64,000 nucleotides of DNA from JAWKIJ01 sp041394325 (GCA_041394325.1 JAWKIJ010000001.1:2790001-2854000); one strand, 5' to 3'. Counted from the stretch's first letter, positions 1 through 9,710 are shown. The notes: a model not told the origin generated them from the letters alone. Made by a program: numbers and translations.

Positions 1-651
1 GCCCTCCGGGGAGTTTCTGTCGCTCGACCCCGGAGCAGCTTGTTCGTTACCCGACTCACCGAAGAAGTGACGTGTGATCACAAGTCGCGCAGCCCGTGCA
101 GGCTCGACAGAGAACCACCCGTCGATCGGGTCGTGGTCGGCGAGATGATCCCACCAGGTGTGCTTGTCCTTCGCCGGCAGCTCGACCGAAAGCGTCTTGA
201 CCGTATTGACCGGCACGACCTCTACGACTCCCCCGCTCGCACGCTTCGGACGTGTGACCGCTTTACACACGCGGTCCACCAATTGGGCTTGCTGAAGGAA
301 CGGGTCGTCGGGGTGGAACAGCCAGAGCCGCTCGCGGCATTCCGCGAAGTACCGCTCAACTCGTGTGGGGTCCGCAGGCGGCGGAGGTTCGTCCAAATGG
401 CGGTCGGGGCGATCCAGCAACGTCGTACCCACTGCATTGAGGAACAGCCGCATCGCCCACCGTTCGATGTCCGTGTCGGCGACGACATCAGTGATCCGAT
501 CTTCAGAAAGGAACAGCTCCATCATCCCCAGCATGCGGGTCTCACCGTCCATCACCACGGAGATCCACGGTTCGTCAGCGAGGTTGAAGCTCGCTGTCCT
601 CATCAAGCAGCGAACGTCGGTGACCGCGATATCGCTGGGATCGCTACTCAT
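1..651 (-). CDS. casA: Type I-E Cascade large subunit CasA/Cse1 (Cas8e), N-terminal part, runs off left edge
   Basis: An open frame runs on the minus strand from an ATG at 651 to the window edge, giving 217 codons without a stop. The family signature FNLxDEPWI sits near residue 22, and a segment ERLWLFHPDDPFLQQ near residue 115 matches the conserved 'RFxLFhpxxPFlQ' of Cas8e. Cas8e recognises the PAM and holds the non-target strand in the Cascade complex. The ATG overlaps the cas3 stop by 8 bases, as expected for a coupled operon; a second ATG at 603 gives a start closer to the usual family N-terminus and may be the real one. The missing two thirds, and the expected cse2-cas7-cas5-cas6-cas1-cas2, would lie to the left. 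Confidence 0.85.
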   Translation of the reverse strand, partial: MSSDPSDIAVTDVRCLMRTASFNLADEPWISVVMDGETRMLGMMELFLSEDRITDVVADTDIERWAMRLFLNAVGTTLLDRPDRHLDEPPPPADPTRVERYFAECRERLWLFHPDDPFLQQAQLVDRVCKAVTRPKRASGGVVEVVPVNTVKTLSVELPAKDKHTWWDHLADHDPIDGWFSVEPARAARLVITRHFFGESGNEQAAPGSSDRNSPEG

Positions 652-3305
652 CGCTGGTTCCTCCGTCGCGAACCACGAGGCCGAACTTCGGGTCGAGCCG
701 GACGTGATCACTCCGCGCTTCGAGGTCAAGTACTCGAATGCCACTCAGCAGTGGGAAGCGAGCTGACGTCCATGTCTCAGGGCGCTTCTCGCATAGCTTC
801 AACACGCTTGCCGGCCTCCCCATTTTCGGCACGGGCACGACATGATCCAACAGGTCGCGCTGAGTGTCGCGATCAGGTGATGCAGGCAGGTCCCCCATCC
901 AAGCGGGCGCCGGCCCGCCGACCGGGATCACCTCGACGCTGTCGGCACCGAGGCGGGTGAGGAGCAGCGGGAGTTCCCCAGAACCCTCCGTGAGCGAGCC
1001 GACCGAGCGAAGCGATGCCGGCGACGGGATGGCCCGCCGGCCAGCCGACATCTGCCGCAACGAGCGAGCCTGCGCTTCCACATCGTTGGCGTCGTCGCTC
1101 GTGTCGAAACCGACATCAACCAGGTCCTGCACGTCTCCGGGCACTCGGATCCGGTCGCGGCGTCCTTCGTCGAGCACCTTCGACCACGTCCGTCGAAGCG
1201 TCGAATCCGCGTACGGGTACTTGTCGAGCGGTGAGGGGCGTGAAACGTGCAGGACCCGACCCCTTCCGGTTTGCCCGCGAATGTCTCCATAGCCGTCCCG
1301 AGCGCTGCAACAGCGCAGCGACGGGAGCGAGCTGGCTCACCATCACGTCGACATCGATGTCCAGCGAAACCTCCGCCACCTGGGTGGCGACGAGCACAAC
1401 GTGCCGTTCAATCATGTCGGATCGATCTCGGCCGAAGACCGCCTCGATGACGTCCGTCGCCTCACGGCGTTGACGTGCGGTCATCCGGGAGTGGAGCACG
1501 TGCAGGTCGACGTCGGCTCCACGATCGATGATCTCTGCGATCTGCTGGGCCAGTGTGACGGTGTTGACGATGACCGCGGTGAAACAAGGTGGCCGAGAAC
1601 TGAAGATCGCCCGCGCACGAGCAGCGATCGTCGCTGCGTCCGGTCCGTCGAAGTACTCGAGCCCAAGTTCGTAGGAGGATGTCTCCACCTCCTTGACGAG
1701 GATCTGCCCACCCGGTTCAGCGGGAACGTGCATCAGCGCCGGATAGGTGGCCCCCGACACGTCCGCGTCGTCGGCCGCATGATCGTTCGCCGCCGCACAC
1801 GCCGAGCGCCATGCCGACACCAGCTCCGCGGTCACCGCCCGGGGCAGCGTCGCCGACAGGAGCACGACATCAGCTCCCCCGACGGCCAACCACTCGACGA
1901 GTCGGACCACAAGCGCGGAGGTGTACGCATCGTACGCATGCACCTCGTCGAGAATCACCGTTCGTCCCGCGAGGGCGCCCAGCTTGAGGAAGCCATACCG
2001 GTGTGGCAACACACCATGGAGGAGCCGGTCGACGGTACCCACCCCGACCGTCGCGAGGAGTGCGAGGTGACGCCCCTTCAGCCACTCGGACGCGACGATC
2101 GCGGTCTCCCCGTCGGACACAGTGGCCGACCCGTCGACCGGGACAGGTGCTCGGTAGAAGTCCTCGAGCGGGGACGTGTGGAAAAGGAGGCTCCCCGATA
2201 CCGGCTTGCTCGGATCCGCCACTGCAGCGACGAAGGAGCGCACCCGACCGAACATTGCCTTGGCGGTCGCGCCGGTCGGCAGGGCGAAGTAGAAGCCCCG
2301 CCGGCCGAGCAGTGCCCGTGAGAGTGCGGCTTCGGTCTTGCCAACTCCCATCGGCGCGGTGACCAACGTGAGGCCGGGCCGTTCTGGAAGTTCCATCATC
2401 GAACGCTGAAGTTGGTTCGGCTCGCCGGTACCAACGTCGGGGAACATCGCCGCGAAGGCACGGCCCGTCGTATCAGGCGGCGGCGGGCCAAGAAGCCCCT
2501 CGAGCGCCTTTGCTATGTGCCCGCGCCGAGCAGCGACGTACCGCGCCGGTCTCGCCAGACTGTTGAGGGGCGCGGTTCTCAGCACCTCACGTTGGGACGC
2601 GATCCAGTCGGCGATGACGACGAGATGGGTGATGAAGGGCACGGACGTGATGTTCTCCACCCTCGGGAGGGGCTCGCCGAAGGCCTCCGCGCAGATCTCC
2701 GCCAGTTCGTCCCACGCCTCCACCCAAGGCGATTCGCTCTCGCCTCCAGCCCACAACGAAGCACAGCCGCTGAGGATCGGGGGCCGGCCGAACTGTGTCG
2801 GCTGCGGCTCGAACCGCGCGAGGTCGACTTCGAACACCCCGTGGTGTCCGGCGAGGACATCACACGCGAAGTCGCCAATTTCGACGCGTCGGCGCAAGGC
2901 CACGCCCGACCCGAAGGCATGCCTTTCGAACCGCTCCTCGTCAGCTGGGATGATGTCACGAATGAGTTGATCGCCCAGGCTCTCGACGACATCCGCCACC
3001 ATCTGATTGTTGCTGCCGGGAACGCAACGGTCGGCGGCCTTACCCTGGAAGTAGGGGGTTGCCTTACCCACGTCGTGGAGTGCAGCAAGGTGACCCAGAG
3101 CATTCGGTAGGGACTCTGGGCGCGCACCCAGGCCACACATCTCGGCGAGCCGGTCCCGCTGCGGGGACCGGACCCATGTCTCCAGATACTCAGCGAGCAC
3201 CGCACCCGTATCGAGCAGGTGGGCAGCAAGTGGGAACGTGCCAGTCGAATCGATCGTCTTGCCCCAGAGCGACCGTGCACCTGGTCGATCAATGCCCACG
3301 GTCAT
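644..3305 (-). CDS. cas3: CRISPR-associated nuclease-helicase Cas3 (type I-E), one frameshift
   Basis: This is the target-degrading HD nuclease/SF2 helicase recruited by Cascade. From the ATG at 3305 the protein shows an HD motif (residues 77-78, in ALHDVGK), GHHG at 153-156, Walker A APMGVGKT at 317-324, DEVH at 453-456 and motif III SAT at 484-486, followed by motif VI QRSGRLWRH. Just after motif VI the frame changes near 1260, in a C-rich run. The following frame continues with YADSTLRRTW, IRVPGDVQDLVD and, near the end, TRLGADSVEV, all typical of the Cas3 C-terminal domain, ending at TAG 646-644. So the gene is full length but split by one indel, probably a sequencing error. The stop overlaps the casA start. 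Upstream (3306-3500) there is no other gene, only the putative promoter region and then an attachment-site repeat. Confidence 0.88.
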
Positions 3306-3500
3306 CCGCTCGCCCTCATCACCATGCTCCTCCGAGCCCGATATCTCGACAGAGCCCGTACACCGGCGACGGTATCCGGGAGGTGTGACACCGAGCCGGC
3401 GAGTGTCGCTCGAGACGGCACCAGCGCGGCAACCTGCCCTGGCATGGGGTCTGCGGAACGCGGGGCGTCACGCGAGTATCGACATCGCCCGCGAGCCGAA

Positions 3501-3525
3501 GAGTCCCCTGCATCGCAGGGGACTC
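3501..3525 (-). terminator. Hairpin terminator next to att copy A
   Basis: A perfect 10-bp stem (GAGTCCCCTG / CAGGGGACTC) with a 5-base loop. On the minus strand it follows the partial tRNA-Glu 3' end at 3528-3573, and equivalent but different hairpins follow the other two tRNA-Glu ends. It probably served as the tRNA terminator when this island end was joined to the tRNA gene (inference). Confidence 0.6.
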
Positions 3526-3527
3526 CC

Positions 3528-3573
3528 TCGAGCACCCCCAACGGGATTCGAACCCGTGCCGTCACCTTGAGAG
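3528..3573 (-). repeat. Attachment-site repeat A: copy of the tRNA-Glu 3' part
   Basis: 46 bases identical, but for one C/T difference, to 14528-14573, which covers the 3' half of the complete tRNA-Glu (CTC), from the anticodon loop through the T arm and acceptor strand, plus a few bases beyond. The rest of the tRNA is missing here, so it is not a functional tRNA. Partial tRNA 3' ends are the classic scar of tyrosine-integrase insertion at a tRNA. This copy marks the left end of island I and lies 220 bases upstream of cas3. Confidence 0.85.
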
Positions 3574-3659
3574 CGACCCCTGGGCCGACTTCTACGGATG
3601 GTGACGGACGCAGACGGCTGCAATCACTGGGGTTACACGATCGGCCGAACAGCGGCCAC

Positions 3660-3696
3660 GCCCGCGAATCGGGGCGGCCTCGGGCTTTTCGCGGGC
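3660..3696. terminator. Hairpin in gene-free left end of island I
   Basis: A 9-base inverted repeat (GCCCGCGAA / TTCGCGGGC) with a T-rich spot inside the right half. It lies in the 3574-3778 stretch, where I see no gene. A similar GC-rich inverted repeat (9635-9670) lies close to the next att copy, so it may be an island-end structure or a terminator. Confidence 0.35.
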
Positions 3697-3778
3697 GCGA
3701 TCCGCCATCCGGCGGAGGTAGCGCGCCGGACATCGCAGGACGATCAGGGACCGACGACCCCTGAGAGGACCTCGACCA

Positions 3779-3926
3779 TGGCCAGACCCGCACGAGCACT
3801 GCAGAGGCCGAGGAGTTCGTGTCGATCGCACGATCGGCGATCGAGTCCGGCGACTTCTCGCCGTTCGAGGACGGAACGGTCGACGCGCTCACCAAGCGGT
3901 TCGACGCCGTCTGCTCCGAGGGCTGA
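3779..3926 (+). CDS. Small protein of about 49 residues, apparent frameshift after the start
   Basis: An ATG at 3779 follows a purine-rich GAGAGGA site. The frame that starts there reads as low-complexity Arg/Ser, but with one extra C after the second codon it becomes a coherent short acidic-amphipathic peptide, with segments EAEEFVSIARSAIESGDFS and TVDALTKRFDAVCSEG, ending at TGA 3924-3926. The coding character of that second frame and the ribosome site argue for a real small gene with a one-base deletion. Function unknown. It lies 10 bases before the next small gene, which suggests one transcript. Confidence 0.4.
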
Positions 3927-3936
3927 GGCGACGGCG

Positions 3937-4170
3937 ATGATCTGCAATCGGTTCACTCCACTCGTGGTGTCGTTCGTCCTGCTCGTTGTCGGGATCGCCC
4001 TGGGCGCCGGGAAGTCCGAGACCGACGCCTCTGCCGCGAACACTGCGTCGAAGATCCTCCTCACGGTCGGGATGGTCGGCATCGTCGTCTCGCTCGCTCT
4101 GCTGGCGATCGGATACGTGCGCTCGCGCCACACGCCTTCTCCGCCGGTTGGCGGAGGTTTCGGCCGATGA
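3937..4170 (+). CDS. Small two-helix membrane protein
   Basis: 77 residues from ATG 3937. Two hydrophobic stretches (about residues 8-25 and 40-61) flank a short polar loop, and the C-terminus is basic and proline/glycine rich, so it is predicted to sit in the cytoplasmic membrane with both ends on the same side. No family recognised. Its stop overlaps the next start (ATGA at 4167-4170), so it is translationally coupled to the SnoaL-like gene. Confidence 0.6.
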   Translation: MICNRFTPLVVSFVLLVVGIALGAGKSETDASAANTASKILLTVGMVGIVVSLALLAIGYVRSRHTPSPPVGGGFGR

Positions 4171-4637
4171 CCGAGACCACGATCGACACCATGACCATCA
4201 ACACCACGGATCCAACCGACGCCACCCCCGACGAGCTCCTCGCTCGCCGACTCATCGGCCGCATCAACGAGCGAGACATCGACGCCGCGGCCGCGCTGTT
4301 GTCCCCCGACTACCGTGTCGAGTGGCCCGATGCCGAGTTCGACCTGGCGGGGAGCTTCGCCCGGGAGATCACCATGATGACCGGCCTGCCCGACACCCGT
4401 TTCGGCATCGACACCACCACCTCGACCGCCGACGGACGAGTGGTGGTCGAGGCGACCGTGACCGGAACCCACACCGGCGTTCTCGAGCTCCCGCACGGCG
4501 TCACGCTCGAGCCGACAGGCCGATCCGTGTCGCTGCCGTTCGTGATGCTGATGCGGTTCGTCGATGGGCACCTGGTGAACGAGCGGTTGCTGTTCGACCA
4601 TCACGAGCTGATCCACCAGCTCTCCGGAGTCGAGTGA
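4167..4637 (+). CDS. SnoaL-like / NTF2-fold protein
   Basis: 156 residues. The pattern of an opening helix (DELLARRLIGRINERDIDAAAALLSPDY), an alternating beta region and a closing FVDGHLVNERLLFDHHELIHQL matches the SnoaL-like NTF2 fold found in small-molecule cyclases, isomerases and stress-linked binding proteins. No catalytic assignment is possible from sequence. It begins in ATGA overlap with the membrane protein and ends in GTGA overlap with the large LuxR-type regulator. The three genes therefore form one coupled unit, and the SnoaL protein may act on or bind a ligand relevant to the regulator (inference). Confidence 0.65.
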   Translation: MTETTIDTMTINTTDPTDATPDELLARRLIGRINERDIDAAAALLSPDYRVEWPDAEFDLAGSFAREITMMTGLPDTRFGIDTTTSTADGRVVVEATVTGTHTGVLELPHGVTLEPTGRSVSLPFVMLMRFVDGHLVNERLLFDHHELIHQLSGVE

Positions 4638-7600
4638 ACGACCGGCGAGGAGCCACCGGCATCCGGGCCGTGTTGCGCTCGGGTCGGCCGACCGAGCGCG
4701 CCGACCTGTCGGACATCGAGCTGTTCGACACGGTCGGCGCCGCGCTTGAGGCCGGCGTCGCCCGCCTCCGCTCTGCCACGGCGGTCGATGGTGATCCCGA
4801 GCTCCGGATCGCCGTCGACGTCGGCGAGGTCGACCTCGGGACGGGCCTGACCAATCCGGTGTTCCGAACGCGCTCGGGGGCCCTCCTGGGTGCGGCGAGA
4901 TCCGGGCAGTTGCTCGTGTCCGGCGCGTCGGCGGCTCTGGTCGGAACAGCCCCTGACGGGCTCAGGCTGGTCGATCTCGGCAGCCATCGCTTCTACGGCG
5001 CGGAGGGTGCAAAGACAGTCTTCGAGGTGCGGGGCGACGGCCTGGCATCGGCACCGATCCGGACGATCGACACGGTCGCAGGCACGGTCCCCCTCGCACC
5101 GACCCCATTGATCGGTCGGGACGGCCTCCTGGCCGACCTCGTCGGAGCCGTTCGCGACCAGCGGGTGGTCACGTTCACGGGATCGGGTGGCGCCGGGAAG
5201 ACACGCCTTGCGATCGAGGTGGCGCTCGCCAATGCCGACGAGTTCGACTCGATCCGGTGGGCGGAACTCGCCGCGCTAGGGCGCGACACGACCGTCGTGG
5301 ACGAACTGGCCGCGACGGTCGGGGTCCATCACCAGAGCGCCGCCGGCCGGCGCCTCGCTGTCATCGACGCACTGGGTCACGGGCGGCAGCTGTTGGTTCT
5401 GGACAACGCTGAGCACCTCATCGAGGCAGTCGCAGGCCTGGTCGTCGAACTGGCCGAACGGTGCGCCGACCTGCACGTCCTGATCACCAGCCGCGAACCG
5501 ATGGGCATCGCCGCGGAGATCGTTCGCCGGGTCCCCCCGCTCGCCGTCGCACCCGACGACAACCCCGCCGCGGTCGCCATGAGCGAGGCGGGTGAGTTTC
5601 TGATCGACCGCCTCGACCGCGCCGGGGTGGAGGTGTCGGCAGACGGCGCCTCCGCCACGGCGATCCAGCGCATCTGCATCCGTCTCGACGGCATCCCACT
5701 GGCACTCGAACTGGCCGCCGCACGAGCCGCCACGACGCCATTGCACGACCTGGCCGCAGCACTCGACGACCGCTTCCGGGTCCTGTCCGCCACCAGACGC
5801 GACGCCCAGCCGCATCAGCGGACACTCGAGGCGTCCATCCGATGGAGCCACGACCTTCTCACCGACGGCGAGCGCGTCACATTCCGCCGACTCGCGGTGT
5901 TCAGCGGCCCGTTCGACCCGACGGACGCGGTCGAGGTCGACGGTGGGCCCGCCCACGAAGTGACCGCGGCACTCGACCGCCTCGTGGAGGGGTCCCTCCT
6001 CGCCGCGAGCAGCGACGGCCGACTCCGCTTCCTCGAGACGGTTCGAGCCTTTGCCGAAGATCGGTTGGATGAGTCCGGGGAGACCTCGTTCGTGCGCGAT
6101 CGGCACCTGGCGTGGGTACTCACACGTGCGGAGGCGACGACCCCCGGCTTCGACGGACCGGAACCTGCCGACGCTGCTGCGATGGCACGGCGGCTCCTGA
6201 ACGATGCACGCGCGCTGCGATCAACCACGCGGAGCAGACGTCGCAGGCGGCCGCGATCTGGCGGCTGGTCGACCACCTCGCCGCTGTGTTTCTACGACGG
6301 ACTCATCGACGAGGCCCTCGGCTGGGCGGCCAGCGCGGCCGCCGTCGATGACGGGGGCTATCCGGAGGCGGCAGCGCCGGGGCTTGTGGCCGCCGCGCTG
6401 CTGGCCACCTCGCGAGGCGACCACGACGAGATCGTCGACGCGTTGGAGCGTGCGAGCGAGGCGGCCGAACTCGCGGGTGATCGACGCTCGCACGGCCGGG
6501 CCATCGTCCTCGGCGCCGCTCACGACACCTGGCACCGGCCGGCAGATGCGTTGCCCACGCTCGCCCGAGGCATCGACATTTGCGCGTCGAGCGGGGACCC
6601 CATGTGGGCGGCCTGGGGCAGCTGCGGGGCGGCCCTCGCCCACACGTTCCTCGGCCGCCCCGCCGATGCTCTCTCCCACCTCGACGAGGCGGATGCCGCT
6701 GCGTCCGCACTGCGGTCCCGCCGGCTGGCGCTCGACGCGGATGCCCGCCGGTGCATCTGCGAGTACCAGCTCGGCCACTGGGGCGACGCCCGCCGCACGA
6801 TCGAACGTGGCCGGCGACTCGCTGATGGGTTCACATCGATCAGCGTGACCGCATGCTTCGATGCCGTCGACGCCTGGTTGGCGATCGCCGGCGGCGGGTT
6901 CGACACGGCACTCGCGGCGATGGAGCGCGCGATCGACAAGTACCTCCGGGCCGGTGAGCTCCAGTTCATCCCCCTCTTCGTCGACGCGCGGGCACGTGCC
7001 CTTGTCGGGTCCGGCTCAGATGCCGATGCCGCCGAAAGCCTGGTCGTGCTCCGGTCCCACCCGGGGGTCGAGTGGGCATCGGTCTACCGACACTGGCTTG
7101 ACCACACCCTCGCCGCCGCCTACCTCGCGGGCGGCGACATCGACGCCGCCCGCACCGTCGCCGACCGACTGGTCGCCGACGCAACCGAGATCGGGAACCG
7201 CATCGACGCGGCGCGTGGTGAGCTGCTTCTCGCACGCGTCGACCAGCTCGCCGGGGAAGCACGGCGCGCCGACACACGAGCCGCCCGCGCGCTCGACACC
7301 CTGTGGGAGCTGGGAGCGATCCCGGCGGTGCTCGACGCGCTCGATCTGTTCGGTCGCGGCGACGAGATCGGCGGCCGGGCGGAGCGGGCCGCTGCGATCG
7401 CGTCGGGCGTGGCCGACACTCGCCGACGCCTGCTCGACGGGAGCGTCCCGGACCTCGGCGACCTCGTCGAGATCGCCCGCCGCGGCCGGGGCGACCGACG
7501 ACGACCGGCGTTCGGTTGGGACAGCCTCACTCCGACCGAGCTGGCGGTCACCGAGCTGGTCGCCGACGGGCTCACCAACCCGCAGATCGCCGCGCCTGAT

Positions 7601-7721
7601 CGTCGGCCGGGCCACCGTGAAGACGCACGTGTCCACCGTTCTCCGCAAGCTCAACCTCACCGGCCGGACCCAACTCGCCACGGCGTATCAGCAGAGAGCC
7701 GTCGAGGAATCGGGCGCCTAA
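4634..7721 (+). CDS. Large LuxR-family ATPase transcriptional regulator with degenerate cyclase-like N-terminus; three frameshifts
   Basis: Starts at GTG 4634, overlapping the SnoaL stop. Order of parts: an N-terminal region resembling the end of a class III nucleotidyl cyclase domain (IAVDVGEVDL, then LLGAARSGQLLVSGASAALV); an NB-ARC/AAA-type ATPase with Walker A TGSGGAGKTRL, Walker B-like LLVLDNAEH, TSREP and a GIPLALELAAARA motif; a long helical TPR-like region; and a C-terminal LuxR helix-turn-helix (LTPTELAVTELVADGLTNPQIA, then GRATVKTHVSTVLRKLNLTGRTQLA). The frame is lost near 6204 and regained near 6288 (compensating deletion and insertion), and lost again near 7593 inside the HTH; the family alignment stays continuous through all three, so these look like sequencing errors. 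About 1,028 residues, normal for this class of signal-integrating regulators. The signal is unknown. Confidence 0.8.
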
Positions 7722-8065
7722 CGAACAGCGGCGGACCCAACACGAGATGGACGTTGGACATCCCCCTGCTTCTGGTCACCAGCCTCTCCGCGTGCAACCG
7801 AACCACGAACCAGGCGGCCTGGTCGCCGGCAAGCCCCTCCATTCCCGGACGGACTCCGGTCTGGACAAGGAACGACGCCTGAATCGGGTCGGACCGGCCG
7901 ACGAGGGCGGCGCAACTCGCTCGCAATCGGTCGACATGCCGTAGGCCCACCATTGGAGGGTATCGGTGGCCGAACTCTGTGCCGCAGGATCGCGTCAGCC
8001 TGCTGTCAGAGGACACCGGGAGGATGACTGCATTGACCGACGGTCCACGAGGTGTAGCGAAGCGA
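7722..8065. other. Gene-free stretch
   Basis: About 340 bases between the LuxR-type regulator and the convergent membrane-protein gene. Open frames exist on both strands, but their composition does not look coding and none has a credible start. I see no strong hairpin or repeat. Confidence 0.5.
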
Positions 8066-8509
8066 TCAGCCGCGTCGCGGATCGACCACCCGGCACCGAG
8101 TCACCCACCAGACAGCGACACTGGAACCGATGGCGACCGGAACGACGACGAAGGACGTCATCACGAAAAGCCCGGCGCCGATGTTCGCTCCGATCACCCC
8201 GGCTGTCATGATTCGATAGCCGAGTCCGAGATACACGGCGAGGACCCACCACGGAACCAGCACAGCCACGACGCGTCGGCCGCAGCCACCCGAGCGCGTC
8301 AGCTGCACCGCAGCCGCCAGACCCACAACGCAGACCGCGGTGGCGACGAACCCAACCGCCAGTGAGGCTCCTGGGGAAAGGGCGATCGGTCGGAAGATGT
8401 AGTCCAGATCATCGAAGGTCTCCGAGAGATCCCGACCGACCAGCGCGGTTGCGATCGCCAACGCGGGAACGGAGACGAACACGGCCGCCGCTCGGAGTCG
8501 ATCAACCAT
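8066..8509 (-). CDS. Membrane protein with about four helices
   Basis: 147 residues from the ATG at 8509 (MVDRLRAA...). An upstream GTG-type extension to 8590 adds a non-hydrophobic, poorly coding leader, so I prefer the internal start. Four hydrophobic stretches are visible, at about residues 8-24, 38-65, 79-97 and 103-130. No family recognised. It lies in island I, convergent with the regulator and codirectional with the toxin-antitoxin pair. It may be cargo with no link to either. Confidence 0.55.
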   Translation of the reverse strand: MVDRLRAAAVFVSVPALAIATALVGRDLSETFDDLDYIFRPIALSPGASLAVGFVATAVCVVGLAAAVQLTRSGGCGRRVVAVLVPWWVLAVYLGLGYRIMTAGVIGANIGAGLFVMTSFVVVPVAIGSSVAVWWVTRCRVVDPRRG

Positions 8510-8620
8510 CCGTGCATGCTCGCTGATCCCGGCAACACTCACACCATGAGGTCGATCCCCAAATCTTCCTGGGAGTGTCCCCGATCGCATGCGCTGTGAG
8601 CCGTTCAGCTTGTGGAGGCT

Positions 8621-8953
8621 TCAGCTGCCCGCGACGCCCAGGAACACGATGACCGCACGCCCGAGCCGAACCATGTCAGCGTCACCGAGTCGGCCGATCT
8701 TCTCGCCGAGCTTGGCGCGTGGAACTGTCGTGATCTTGTCCACCATGAGGTTGCTGGGCTCCCGGATACCGTTCGTCTCGTCCGGAGTCGCCAGCAGCCG
8801 AAACAGGGGCGCTTCGGTGGGGTCCGTCGTGAGCGCGCAGACGGTCACCGATGCCGTCGCGTCGAAGCGGTCGTCCTGGATGATGACGACCGGCCGTGGC
8901 TTGCCGACGTACCCACTGCCTGCGGCTGCGGTCCAGATCTCCCCGCGTCTCAC
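8621..8953 (-). CDS. MazF/PemK-family endoribonuclease toxin
   Basis: 110 residues. The N-terminus RRGEIWTAA, the PRPVVIIQDDRFD strand-turn and the closing LGRAVIVFLGVA match the PemK/MazF fold, a sequence-specific mRNA interferase held inactive by its cognate antitoxin. Starts at GTG 8953 in a GTGA overlap with the antitoxin stop, the usual coupled arrangement. It lies within the tRNA-Glu island, where such modules stabilise mobile DNA (known role for the family; inference here). Confidence 0.85.
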   Translation of the reverse strand: MRRGEIWTAAAGSGYVGKPRPVVIIQDDRFDATASVTVCALTTDPTEAPLFRLLATPDETNGIREPSNLMVDKITTVPRAKLGEKIGRLGDADMVRLGRAVIVFLGVAGS

Positions 8954-9168
8954 CCGTCGTCCGAGCTGAGGGCATCGATGAACGCCTGGTCGTCGGACTC
9001 ATGGGTGCTCGCAGCAACCGCAGCTGACTGCAGGTGAGCCTGTTCGACGAACTGCGGTGAGCGAACGTCGGGAACCCAGATCTGCACAGGACGCAGACCC
9101 TGGGCGCGCAGGCGCTCGCGGTAGGCACGAACGCGTTCGGAAGTCGGGGTGCTGGATCGCCGGGCCAT
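8950..9168 (-). CDS. Antitoxin of the MazE-like DUF3018 type
   Basis: 72 residues from ATG 9168; a second in-frame ATG at 9177 is possible. The block YRERLRAQGLRPVQIWVPD followed by RSPQF is the hallmark of DUF3018 antitoxins, paired with PemK/MazF toxins. The C-terminal acidic tail (ESDDQAFIDALSSDDG) would wrap the toxin. First gene of the two-gene operon. A perfect palindrome GTTACATGTAAC lies immediately upstream and is a candidate autoregulatory operator. Confidence 0.82.
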   Translation of the reverse strand: MARRSSTPTSERVRAYRERLRAQGLRPVQIWVPDVRSPQFVEQAHLQSAAVAASTHESDDQAFIDALSSDDG

Positions 9169-9177
9169 GGAGGACAT

Positions 9178-9189
9178 GTTACATGTAAC
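9178..9189. promoter_or_regulatory. Palindrome upstream of the toxin-antitoxin operon, candidate operator
   Basis: GTTACATGTAAC is a perfect 12-base palindrome ending right at the first possible antitoxin start. It is AT-rich in an otherwise GC-rich neighbourhood. MazE-type antitoxins usually repress their own promoter through such palindromes. Confidence 0.45.
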
Positions 9190-9320
9190 GTCCGGGGATG
9201 TCACCACCGCCGACTCCCGGTCGTTTGCCCCCATCTGATCGACACCTCGGGGATGCTCCTTTCGCACGCTGGACGAGGGCGGCCTGAGGGTCCGACCTTC
9301 GCATCGTCGGTAGTGGTCGT

Positions 9321-9584
9321 TCAGTCTGCCTCTGGATTCAGCGGGTGCTTGCCGGTGACGGCCTCGGCAAGGTCGAACCATCTCGGCTCTCGCGACAGCG
9401 TGCCCGTGTCTTGAAAGGCGACGGTCCACACTCGCCGCCCGTCGCGGAGAAGGAACTCCACTCCATACGACGTCGGAGCGACCGCGAGAACATCTTGAGC
9501 AAGGAACGTCGTCGTTCGAAGCGGATTGTGGCGACAGCCAACCGCGACCGGGCCCTCGCCGAACAGCTCGATGACCTGGTCGAC
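9321..9584 (-). CDS. Small hypothetical protein or gene fragment
   Basis: A minus-strand frame ending at TGA 9323-9321 reads as a coherent peptide of about 87 residues (for example EFLLRDGRRVWTVAFQDTGTLSREP), with coding-like composition. No good ATG or GTG start is visible, and the frame becomes unconvincing above 9590, towards the att repeat. It may therefore be a gene cut by recombination at the island end. No family recognised. Confidence 0.3.
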   Translation of the reverse strand, partial: VDQVIELFGEGPVAVGCRHNPLRTTTFLAQDVLAVAPTSYGVEFLLRDGRRVWTVAFQDTGTLSREPRWFDLAEAVTGKHPLNPEAD

Positions 9585-9634
9585 ACTCTGCGGACCTCGG
9601 CGAACGCCGGCGACAGTGGGCCCTGTTCGGGCGA

Positions 9635-9670
9635 GCGCCCCGCGGTCGCCGCGGGTCTTTCGCGGGGCGC
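9635..9670. terminator. GC-rich hairpin close to att copy B
   Basis: A 10-base perfect inverted repeat (GCGCCCCGCG / CGCGGGGCGC) with a 16-base loop containing GTCTTT. It lies between the hypothetical fragment and the att repeat. Terminator-like, but its direction is not clear. Confidence 0.35.
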
Positions 9671-9710
9671 ATGGTTGTCACGTCAGCATCAAGGTGACCC
9701 AGGAAGCGAA

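Noticed and set aside
40..960. Plus-strand open frame of 306 codons at the left edge
   Set aside because: Shadow of the casA N-terminus and cas3 C-terminus, which show clear family motifs on the minus strand.
3541..3572. tRNA-like sequence, possible second tRNA-Glu
   Set aside because: Only the 3' half of a cloverleaf is present; no acceptor 5' strand or D arm, so it is an att scar. The same applies to 9751-9786.
1..3600. CRISPR array near cas3
   Set aside because: No short direct repeats with regular spacers are visible anywhere in the window; the array must be beyond the left edge.
7657..8016. Minus-strand open frame after the LuxR regulator
   Set aside because: It overlaps the regulator's HTH end and has non-coding-like composition and no ribosome site.
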